From positions 2,542,001 to 2,606,000 of the forward strand of contig CAWUEY030000001.1 in the NCBI GenBank assembly GCA_963921245.4: 64,000 nucleotides of DNA, read 5' to 3'. Origin of the DNA: JABJGO01 sp963921245 (GTDB lineage: Bacteria; Pseudomonadota; Alphaproteobacteria; Rhodospirillales; Casp-alpha2). How positions within the stretch are numbered: the first letter of the stretch is position 1; each line of letters starts with the position of its first letter. The translations under genes were made by a program, and so were the position numbers. The notes beneath the pieces are model-generated. The model had not been told where the DNA came from. It did not search any database and worked only from the letters and a program-made list of their open reading frames with translations. Shown in pieces: positions 24,875 through 32,340 of the stretch.

Positions 24875-25903
24875 TCAGGCAGCAGGGTCGACGTTTTCAG
24901 CATCCAGCCGGGCGTCATCAAATCGATTGAGCCGGTCAAAGCGGATCATGGACCGAATGGCGTTCACATATTCCATGCCCAATTCACTGTAGTGCCGCAG
25001 CGTTCCAGCGAGAATACGACCGTCCATAGGCTTGTCTTTCCGCTTCAGTTCGGCACGAAGTTTCCTGTAATCCCGATAGGCGCGGTGCGTATTCAGGTTT
25101 CTGACGTAAGCGCGAACCGAGTCGATAAGGCTGTCGAACCGTTTGACCATGTGGGTCTTGCCCTCGTCCCGATCGGAAGGAACCAGATTACCCTTTGCAA
25201 ACGTCCACTGGCCGAATAAGGCGTTGCCTTCGCGGGTAAATCGGGAAGAACCCCATCCGCTTTCTTTTGCGGCCTGAGCAAGTGCCAGAGACGGCGGCAC
25301 AACATCGACTTTAATCAGCAGTGAAGCAATATCGTTGCGCTCAACATTGTAGCGTTCACTCATGGCCGCAAGCCATAGCCGGTCAACGGCGGACGGTTTT
25401 TCACCGCTTTTGATAATCTTTGCGAGCGTTTTCAGCCGCTCCCGTTTCTCACGAATCTCGTTGTTCACCTGTAGTACCAACGGCAGAACACTCTTGTAAA
25501 ACAAACCCTTGCGAATTTCCGTCTCGGGAACATCCGCCAGACCTTCCGGAATGGAGGCGAGAAACACGCGGGGGACAACACCGCCGGTTTGAACATGCTC
25601 CAGATCGTAAGCCAGAATCTGTCGCATTTCAGCAACTGTAATTCCGCGGGGCTCCAGTTTCAGCCGTGGCAGGTCTTCACGTTCCACGGTTAGCAGCGGT
25701 GCCGCCTCCAGCGTTGTCAGTGTCGCGATACCCGGTGAGGCCATGGGAGCCCGCGTAGCAGCATCTGGTGGCGCAATCAGTGTAGCGATCACGCCGGCAA
25801 CAACCAGGCAGATGGAAATCGTCAATGCGATCTTGTGCAATCGTGACAGATAAACCGATGCCTTGTGGGAAGCTTCAGGTGATTTGATCGTGTTTTGAGA
25901 CAT
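24875..25903 (-). CDS. Bax-like glucosaminidase-domain protein
   Basis: A 342-residue protein with an N-terminal membrane anchor (IALTISICLVVAGVIATLIA, about 25-44) and a C-terminal glucosaminidase (Bax) domain. The domain is marked by PPSLALAQAAKESGWGSSRFTREGNALFGQWTF (conserved Glu of KESGWG is the likely catalytic acid), FDSLIDSVRAYVRNLNTH and the final YSELGMEYVNAIRSMI. It probably cleaves peptidoglycan from the periplasmic side. It is tail-to-tail with the deacetylase with no gap. An operator-like dyad lies 75 bp upstream. Confidence 0.85.
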   Translation of the reverse strand: MSQNTIKSPEASHKASVYLSRLHKIALTISICLVVAGVIATLIAPPDAATRAPMASPGIATLTTLEAAPLLTVEREDLPRLKLEPRGITVAEMRQILAYDLEHVQTGGVVPRVFLASIPEGLADVPETEIRKGLFYKSVLPLVLQVNNEIREKRERLKTLAKIIKSGEKPSAVDRLWLAAMSERYNVERNDIASLLIKVDVVPPSLALAQAAKESGWGSSRFTREGNALFGQWTFAKGNLVPSDRDEGKTHMVKRFDSLIDSVRAYVRNLNTHRAYRDYRKLRAELKRKDKPMDGRILAGTLRHYSELGMEYVNAIRSMIRFDRLNRFDDARLDAENVDPAA

Positions 25904-25977
25904 ACAAACAAAGCCTCAGTTGCGCAGCAAACAACGATTGAATCGAATAGGCATCCAACCGAGTACCCCATGAATTG

Positions 25978-25994
25978 TGTGATCTTCTATCACA
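25978..25994. promoter_or_regulatory. Operator-like dyad TGTGAT-N5-ATCACA upstream of the Bax-like gene
   Basis: A perfect 6-bp inverted repeat with 5-bp spacing, inside a longer hairpin-capable segment GAATTG...CAATTC (25972-25998). It resembles CRP/FNR or GntR operators but the spacing is one longer than the CRP consensus. It sits in the 197-bp gap between nfuA and the Bax-like gene, which otherwise contains no gene. No T run follows, so it is not a terminator. Confidence 0.4.
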
Positions 25995-26100
25995 ATTCGC
26001 GCGGGAATTCTATACGGAGGGATTCCTGAATGGGCCTCAGTTCCTAACTGTGTACCGCGCGCGGCAGGATCATCCAAAATCACACATAAGCATCAAGAGT

Positions 26101-26655
26101 TTACTCGACCGGACGAACTTCCTGAACTTCCGGAATGTAATATTTCAACATGTTTTCGATGCCATGTTTTAGGGTTGCCGTTGAGCTGGGACAACCGGCA
26201 CAGGCGCCTTGCATTCGCAGATAGACAATCCCTTGCTGAAAGCCATGAAAAATTATGTCGCCGCCGTCCTGAGCAACAGCCGGTCGTACCCGGGTTTCCA
26301 GAAGTTCCTTGATCTGAGACACGACACCATCATCTTCCGGGGCTGTTTCAGGGACGTTTTCCGAAATATTCTCGGAAATAATGTCATCGCCTGACGTGTA
26401 ATGATCCATGATCGCGCTCAGTATCAGGGGTTTGAGCGCATCCCAATCACCCTCGGGGGTTTTTGTTGCTGTAATGAAATCACCGCCCAGAAATACCCCC
26501 GCCACGCCGTCAACATCGAAAATCCGCCGCGCAAGTGGCGAACGCGCCGCGTCATCGCGAACCGTGAAATTCGCCGTCCCCATGGACATCACAATCTCTC
26601 CGGGCAGGAACTTCATGGTCGCCGGGTTTGGGGTGGCTTCGGTTTGAATAAACAT
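26101..26655 (-). CDS. nfuA: NifU-family Fe-S cluster scaffold protein
   Basis: A 184-residue Fe-S carrier. The N-terminal Nfu domain (MFIQTEATPNPATMKFLPG, about 1-90) is followed by an acidic linker and a NifU C-terminal domain with the cluster-binding CAGCPSS near residues 150-156. This two-domain form is the standard alphaproteobacterial and mitochondrial NFU1 type. The ATG at 26655 has AGGAG 9 nt upstream, immediately preceded by a stable hairpin. It lies 89 bp after trpS. Confidence 0.94.
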   Translation of the reverse strand: MFIQTEATPNPATMKFLPGEIVMSMGTANFTVRDDAARSPLARRIFDVDGVAGVFLGGDFITATKTPEGDWDALKPLILSAIMDHYTSGDDIISENISENVPETAPEDDGVVSQIKELLETRVRPAVAQDGGDIIFHGFQQGIVYLRMQGACAGCPSSTATLKHGIENMLKYYIPEVQEVRPVE

Positions 26656-26669
26656 ATCCGAATACTCCT

Positions 26670-26685
26670 GCCAGGAACTCCTGGC
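26670..26685 (-). promoter_or_regulatory. Hairpin abutting the nfuA ribosome site
   Basis: GCCAGG-AACT-CCTGGC is a perfect 6-bp stem with a 4-nt loop. In the transcript it ends directly at the AGGAG Shine-Dalgarno sequence of nfuA. It could stabilise the mRNA 5' end or modulate initiation. The function is inferred from position only. Confidence 0.4.
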
Positions 26686-26744
26686 TCTGTTAGGCGGCGG
26701 GGTCTGTCCCTAAGGTGGCCCTCGCGGACGCGAAAATCAAGGGA

Positions 26745-27743
26745 TCAGGCGTTCAAAAAACCGAGAACGTCGTGAATCTCACGGATAATGGGTTCCGAAA
26801 TTTCCCGGGCGCGCGCCGCACCGCCACTCAGAACACGATCCACATACTCCGGATCGCCAACCAGCCTGCGCATTTCGTTTTGAATAGGTGCCAGATTTTC
26901 CACCGCGGCATCGGCCAGATCCTGCTTGAAAACCGAGAACGGCTGACCGGCATATTTCCTCACCACACCATCCATCGTCGTGTCTGTGAGGGCCGCAAAA
27001 ATCGTCATCAGGTTTGCGGCCTCCGGGCGGTCCTCCAGCCCGGCGCGGGTTTGCGGTAACGGTTTCGGGTCGGTTTTGGCTTTCCGAATTTTGCGGACGA
27101 TTGCGTCCACATCATCCACCATGTTGATCCGGGAATTGTCCGACGGGTCGGACTTGCTCATCTTTGAGGTCCCGTCCCGCAAGGACATCACTCGTGTTGC
27201 TTCACCCATGATCACAGGCTCAATAATCGGGAAAAGCTCCCGGCCAAAATCGTTGTTGAATTTTTGCGCGATGTCACGTGCCAGCTCCAGATGCTGTTTC
27301 TGATCATCGCCAACAGGAACGTGTGTAGCCTTGTACGCCAGAATATCAGCCGCCATGAGATTGGGATAGGCAAACAGGCCCACCGAAGCGTTCTCTCGAT
27401 TTTTACCGGCTTTCTCCTTGAACTGTGTCATCCGGTTCAGCCATCCCATTCTGGCGACACAATTAAAAATCCATGCCAGTTCAGCATGGCACGGGTTCTG
27501 ACTCTGTGTGAACAGAATGTTTTTCTCAGGCTCAACGCCGGCGGCAATCATCGCGGCCGCGACTTCGCGCGTACTTGCCCGTAATTCGTCTGGGTTTTGC
27601 CATACGGTGATGGCGTGGAGATCCACGACACAAAAAATACAGTCAAAATCGTTCTGCAGGGCGACCCAGTTTCGCATGGCACCAAGATAATTACCGAGGT
27701 GCAGGTTGCCGGTTGGCTGAATGCCAGAAAATATCCGGTTCAT
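26745..27743 (-). CDS. trpS: Tryptophanyl-tRNA synthetase
   Basis: A 332-residue class I aminoacyl-tRNA synthetase. The HIGH-like motif is TGNLHLGNYLG (about 12-22) and the KMSKS loop is TSKMSKSDPSD near 196-206. The ATG at 27743 starts MNRIFSGIQPTGNLH and follows GGGGCACCGGAC; the frame extends 17 codons further upstream without conservation. It lies 96 bp after murJ. Confidence 0.96.
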   Translation of the reverse strand: MNRIFSGIQPTGNLHLGNYLGAMRNWVALQNDFDCIFCVVDLHAITVWQNPDELRASTREVAAAMIAAGVEPEKNILFTQSQNPCHAELAWIFNCVARMGWLNRMTQFKEKAGKNRENASVGLFAYPNLMAADILAYKATHVPVGDDQKQHLELARDIAQKFNNDFGRELFPIIEPVIMGEATRVMSLRDGTSKMSKSDPSDNSRINMVDDVDAIVRKIRKAKTDPKPLPQTRAGLEDRPEAANLMTIFAALTDTTMDGVVRKYAGQPFSVFKQDLADAAVENLAPIQNEMRRLVGDPEYVDRVLSGGAARAREISEPIIREIHDVLGFLNA

Positions 27744-27839
27744 GTCCGGTGCCCCAGTTTTTCGGTTTCGTTGTCCGCCGCCCGTTCGGCGCACCGTTTT
27801 ATGGCGCGTGCCGTCCGGCGGGTCAAGCCGCGCCGAAAG

Positions 27840-29387
27840 TCACCGATTTGGCTTTTTCAATGCCTGAAGATCAGAAAAACGGGCAGCCCGCAACAGGAGC
27901 GCCGCGACCATAAAGATGCTCAGGCCGCCAACGACCAGGGCCGCCAGCCCCGCAACCCGTGAACCCAACCCTTCGGTAAACCCGGGTTCCAGCATGTCTA
28001 ATCCAAAAATTAGCCCAGTGCCCATCACGGCGCTTGCAATGATGACGCGGGGGAATCGTCCACACAGCCGCTCATCCAATATCAGGTGCCCGCGACGGTA
28101 CAGAATGAACCCCAACATACAGGCATTCAACCACGCCGAAACGACGGTCGCAATGGCAATGCCCACGTGCAGAAACGGCCCCATGAGAATAAGCGAAAGG
28201 ACCACGTTCACGGTCATGGCAATTACCGATGCAACCACCGGTGTTTTCGTATCTTCTCGGGCAAAGAACCCGGGTGAAAGGGCCTTCACCAGAACATAGG
28301 CGGGCAAACCGATCGCATAAACAGCAAGCGCCTGAGACGTTGCCAGGGAAGCCGCGGGGGAAAATTCTCCCCGTTCAAAGAGAACAATGATCACCGGTTT
28401 CGCAATAACAAACAGTGCAACCGCCGCCGGTAGTGTCAGTAACAGGGAAAATTCGAGGGCACGATTTTGTGCATGATGCGCTGCGGTCTCGTCGCCGCTT
28501 TTCAATACGCGCGACAGCATGGGAAGCAACGCGGTGCCCACCGCCACCCCAACGATCCCCAACGGAAACTGATTTACGCGATCCGCATAAAATAAATAGG
28601 AAATCGATCCATCGGGCAGAAAGGATGCAATAATGCCATCAATGACAATGTTTAGCTGGTAAATTCCGGCACCCACTGCAACCGGCAAAGCCCGCAAACA
28701 CAAAACCTTTATGTCCTCTGTGAATTTTGGTGGCAACATGGATAGAACGGTGTTCTCCCGTGCCAACGCCCACAACACCCAGAGTAATTGTACAACCCCG
28801 GCCCCGCTGATACCCCAGGCAAACGCATGGGCGGGCGACGGCATGTGGGGAACCAGAACTAGCAGGCTTCCGATCACCACAATATTCAGGAGAACCGGTG
28901 TTGCAGCGGCGGCGGCAAAATGCCCCAGCGCATTCAGAACCGCAGAAGCCAGCGACACCAGGGAAATAAAAATCAGATAGGGAAACATGATCCGGGCCAA
29001 AACCACGGTCAGATCAAAGGTTTCCGGGTCATCCAGAAACCCCGGTGCAAATACATGCATGATCCAGGGCATGATGATTTCAACAGCAATGACAAAAAGC
29101 GTCAGAGCCAGGGCCAGAACGCTAAAGGTACGGGCCGCGAAATCCCGCGCGCCCGATTGTCCGCTTTCCTTAAGTTTGGCGGCAAACAACGGAATGAAAG
29201 CCGCCGAAAAAGCGCCCTCGGCAAACAAGCGGCGAAACAGATTCGGAAACTTGAATGCCAAAAACAGCGCATCCGCCATCCAGTTGGCGCCAAGGACAGC
29301 CGCCAGCAGCATATCCCGAACAAATCCGAGAATACGGCTCAGCATGGTGAACCCGCCAACAGCTGTTACGGCGCGCAGTAAATTCAT
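27840..29387 (-). CDS. murJ: Lipid II flippase MurJ
   Basis: A 515-residue polytopic inner-membrane protein of the MOP exporter superfamily that moves lipid II to the periplasmic side for peptidoglycan synthesis. The N-terminal segment MLSRILGFVRDMLLAAVLG and the AFKFPNLFRRLFAEGAFSAAFIPLF signature (about 43-67) are typical. About 14 hydrophobic segments fill the rest. The start ATG follows TTGAGGAATC. It lies 43 bp after glnD. Confidence 0.96.
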   Translation of the reverse strand: MNLLRAVTAVGGFTMLSRILGFVRDMLLAAVLGANWMADALFLAFKFPNLFRRLFAEGAFSAAFIPLFAAKLKESGQSGARDFAARTFSVLALALTLFVIAVEIIMPWIMHVFAPGFLDDPETFDLTVVLARIMFPYLIFISLVSLASAVLNALGHFAAAAATPVLLNIVVIGSLLVLVPHMPSPAHAFAWGISGAGVVQLLWVLWALARENTVLSMLPPKFTEDIKVLCLRALPVAVGAGIYQLNIVIDGIIASFLPDGSISYLFYADRVNQFPLGIVGVAVGTALLPMLSRVLKSGDETAAHHAQNRALEFSLLLTLPAAVALFVIAKPVIIVLFERGEFSPAASLATSQALAVYAIGLPAYVLVKALSPGFFAREDTKTPVVASVIAMTVNVVLSLILMGPFLHVGIAIATVVSAWLNACMLGFILYRRGHLILDERLCGRFPRVIIASAVMGTGLIFGLDMLEPGFTEGLGSRVAGLAALVVGGLSIFMVAALLLRAARFSDLQALKKPNR

Positions 29388-29430
29388 GATTCCTCAATAG
29401 TTAATCAATCCCGCAAAGGGAAGGGTTGAT

Positions 29431-32250
29431 TTATTGGCCCCGATACGCCGGGACAGGCTTCCCGGGAGCCGGCGAATTTCTCGCAAGAAACACGGCTTGA
29501 TCATTCGTTCCTTCGGCGGGTTGGAGGGCGTTAGTCAGTTTTTGCTGAATATTCGCAAGCTTTCTCTCGTTCGTGACCTTCAGGCCGAAAGCGTCTTTAA
29601 CGTAAAACACGTCAACGACCCGCTCACCATAGGTGGAGATATGGGCGCTGGTGATTTGAAGGGATTCAGAGGTCAGAACCGCCGTTAGGTCCAACAACAG
29701 TCCCGGACGATCCCGACCATTGACTTCAATAACGGTGGCGCTGTTTGAGATCGAGTTGTCGCAGATAACACGCGGCGGCACCCTGAATACACGGGTCCTG
29801 GACGCAAGCGATTTTTTCCGCGCCGCGGCCAGCTCCCGTGCCGGAAACAATTCGCCGCAAACCGCGCGGGCAATACGCTTTTTCAGAGTCTCCAACCTTC
29901 TGGGCTCATCATAGGCAGACCCGTTTTCATCCTGGATCCAGAATGTATCCATGGCCATACTGTTGGAAAATGTGACGATCCTGGCATCTTCCACCGCCGC
30001 GCCGGACAGCGCCATGGCGCCGGCAATGGCGGCAAACAGGCCTGGATGATCAGGCGCATACACGATGATTTCGGTGATATCGCTCTCAGGCACGCTCAGA
30101 TGACGGATAACCGGCTTGCCCGCCACCTCGTCCATTTCTCGTGCCGCGGCGGCATGTCGCACAAGAACATCCGGTGAGAAACTGGCCCAATAGTGCGCCC
30201 GTCCCCAGGACAGGAACTGTTCAACCCAATCCGTATCCCAGTTTTCCAGCCGCGCCCGAACCATGGATTTTGCGGCATTTATCCTTTGCTGCCGCCTGGT
30301 TTCATCAAGAGGCCCGCTAAACGCTTCCTGTGTACGATAATAGAGGTCTCTAAGAAGGGATGCTTTCCAGGCATTCCAGACCTTCGGTCCGACGGCACGG
30401 ATATCGGCAACGGTAAGCACTAGGAGCAAGCGCAGCCTTTCCGGTGATTGGACCTCATTGACAAAATCACGAATGGTCTGGGGATCGTCCAGATCGCGTT
30501 TAAATGCAATCCGGCTCATCAATAAATGATGCCGGACCAGCCACGACACGGTTTCGGTCTCCCAGTCGTTCAGACCAAGACGAGGGCATAGCCGCAGGGC
30601 AATATCGGCACCAATTTCGGAATGATCGCCTTTCCGTCCCTTGGCAATATCATGCAACAGAACCGCGAGATATAGAACGCGGCGCGACTGAATTTCCTTC
30701 ACCACGGTGGCAGAGGTCGGGTGATCTTCGGTGAGCTCACCTTTTTCAATACGATGGAGAATACCGATGGCGCGGATGGTATGTTCATCAACTGTATAGA
30801 CGTGATACATGTCATACTGCATCTGGGCGACAACCCGCCCAAAGTCCGGAATAAACCGCCCGAACACACCCGTTTCATTCATGGACATCAGAATCTTTTC
30901 GGGATTTCGAGACGACGTCAGAATTTGCATGAAGGCCGCGTTGGCCTGCCCATCGTTACGCAGCCGTTGATTAATCAACCCAAGACATTGCCGGGCGGCA
31001 CGGAAGGCACGGGGATGGATATCCATGTCATGCTCAAGCGCCGTCTGAAACAGAGTCAGTAATTTGACCGGACTTTTCTGGAATGATAATCGTCCGTCCA
31101 CGCTTAGGCGACCGGATTCCAGAGCAAAGCCGTTCACGGATTTCGACCCGACAGGCAGACCGGGGACGCGGAAGCGGCGGGCTTTTTTTCGGTGCTGTTC
31201 TTCCATGACGGCGCACAGGACCCGGGTCAGGTCGCCAACATCTTTCACGATCAGAAAATAGTGTTTCATGAACCGTTCGACGCCACGGGCACCGGCATGG
31301 TCCCTGTACCCCATGCGCCGCGCCACATCGGGCTGAACATCGAACGTCAGACGGTCTTCTTCGCGGGCGGTGAGGTAATGAAGATTGCAGCGTACAGTCC
31401 ATAGAAAATTGGCGGCTTTTTCAAATATCCTAACGTCTTCCGCGGTAAACACATCCCGCTCAACCAGTTCATCCATGGCGACGACTTCATACAGATACCT
31501 GGCGATCCAATAGAGCGTTTGCAGGTCGCGAAGAGCACCCTTGCCGTCCTTTACATTGGGTTCCAGCACGTAGCGGGTATCACCCATTTTATCATGCCGC
31601 CGGTCACGCTCTTTCAGTTTCTCTTCAACAAAGGTATCCTTGGATTTTCGGATGACTTTTGTTGCATATGTTTCCTGAAAAACCTCGAACAGAGCGGCAT
31701 CACCGGTAATAAATCGGGATTCCAGCATGTTTGTGCAAATGGTCAGATCGTCTTTCGCAAGGCGGATGGCCTCGTCCACAGTGCGGGTGGCATGCCCGAC
31801 CGTCAGTTTCAGGTCCCACAGGAAATAGAGCATAAACTCGACAACCTGCTCAATGCGAGGTGTCAGCTTGTATGGGCGTAAAAACAGCAAATCCACATCG
31901 GAATGCGGTGCCAGTTCGCTGCGCCCGTATCCGCCCACGGCCACGATGGCGATCTGTTCACCCTTTGTTGGATTCGGTGAATGATAAACATGATTGAGGG
32001 CCAGGTCCGTCAACGAGGCGATGAGTGTATCGATAAGCATGGAACGCTGTGAAATGATCCGGGAAGCGGGAACCGCCTGTTCTTCAAACCGCTGACGGAT
32101 CATCCGTTCTCCACGTTCAAGGTAGTTTCGGAACATCGACAGAAACGAATCATGGGTTTTCGCCGTGTATCCGGACCAGGAAAGAAGGTCATTCAATTCA
32201 CCTTGAAAGCCCTCAAATTCCTTTGTTTTGTTTCCAGCTATGTTCATCAT
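29431..32250 (-). CDS. glnD: Bifunctional uridylyltransferase/uridylyl-removing enzyme GlnD
   Basis: A 939-residue nitrogen sensor that uridylylates and deuridylylates PII proteins in response to glutamine. The order is nucleotidyltransferase domain (VGGYGRSELAPHSDVDLLFL, near 105-125), helical linker, HD domain (VLLHDIAKGRKGDHSEIG, near 500-520) and two C-terminal ACT domains (DHPGLFAAIAGAMALSG and DRPGLLLDLTAVLTSES). The length is typical of alphaproteobacterial GlnD. Two adjacent ATG codons (32250, 32247) are possible starts, with no strong ribosome site. AT-rich direct repeats lie upstream. Confidence 0.96.
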   Translation of the reverse strand: MMNIAGNKTKEFEGFQGELNDLLSWSGYTAKTHDSFLSMFRNYLERGERMIRQRFEEQAVPASRIISQRSMLIDTLIASLTDLALNHVYHSPNPTKGEQIAIVAVGGYGRSELAPHSDVDLLFLRPYKLTPRIEQVVEFMLYFLWDLKLTVGHATRTVDEAIRLAKDDLTICTNMLESRFITGDAALFEVFQETYATKVIRKSKDTFVEEKLKERDRRHDKMGDTRYVLEPNVKDGKGALRDLQTLYWIARYLYEVVAMDELVERDVFTAEDVRIFEKAANFLWTVRCNLHYLTAREEDRLTFDVQPDVARRMGYRDHAGARGVERFMKHYFLIVKDVGDLTRVLCAVMEEQHRKKARRFRVPGLPVGSKSVNGFALESGRLSVDGRLSFQKSPVKLLTLFQTALEHDMDIHPRAFRAARQCLGLINQRLRNDGQANAAFMQILTSSRNPEKILMSMNETGVFGRFIPDFGRVVAQMQYDMYHVYTVDEHTIRAIGILHRIEKGELTEDHPTSATVVKEIQSRRVLYLAVLLHDIAKGRKGDHSEIGADIALRLCPRLGLNDWETETVSWLVRHHLLMSRIAFKRDLDDPQTIRDFVNEVQSPERLRLLLVLTVADIRAVGPKVWNAWKASLLRDLYYRTQEAFSGPLDETRRQQRINAAKSMVRARLENWDTDWVEQFLSWGRAHYWASFSPDVLVRHAAAAREMDEVAGKPVIRHLSVPESDITEIIVYAPDHPGLFAAIAGAMALSGAAVEDARIVTFSNSMAMDTFWIQDENGSAYDEPRRLETLKKRIARAVCGELFPARELAAARKKSLASRTRVFRVPPRVICDNSISNSATVIEVNGRDRPGLLLDLTAVLTSESLQITSAHISTYGERVVDVFYVKDAFGLKVTNERKLANIQQKLTNALQPAEGTNDQAVFLARNSPAPGKPVPAYRGQ

Positions 32251-32286
32251 GAAACAGTGTGAATTAAAATCACCAAAATATGCTAA

Positions 32287-32311
32287 TTAAAGATAACTAT
32301 TTAAAGATAAC
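32287..32311. repeat. Direct repeats upstream of glnD
   Basis: TTAAAGATAAC occurs at 32287-32297 and 32301-32311, 14 bp start to start, in an AT-rich 90-bp gap between mutS and glnD. A palindrome, ATCTTAAGAT, lies about 12 bp further toward mutS (near 32325). The direct repeats sit 37-61 bp upstream of the glnD start and could be operator half-sites. No consensus was recognised. Confidence 0.4.
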
Positions 32312-32340
32312 GATGATGTCTAAATCTTAAGATCGGAGAT

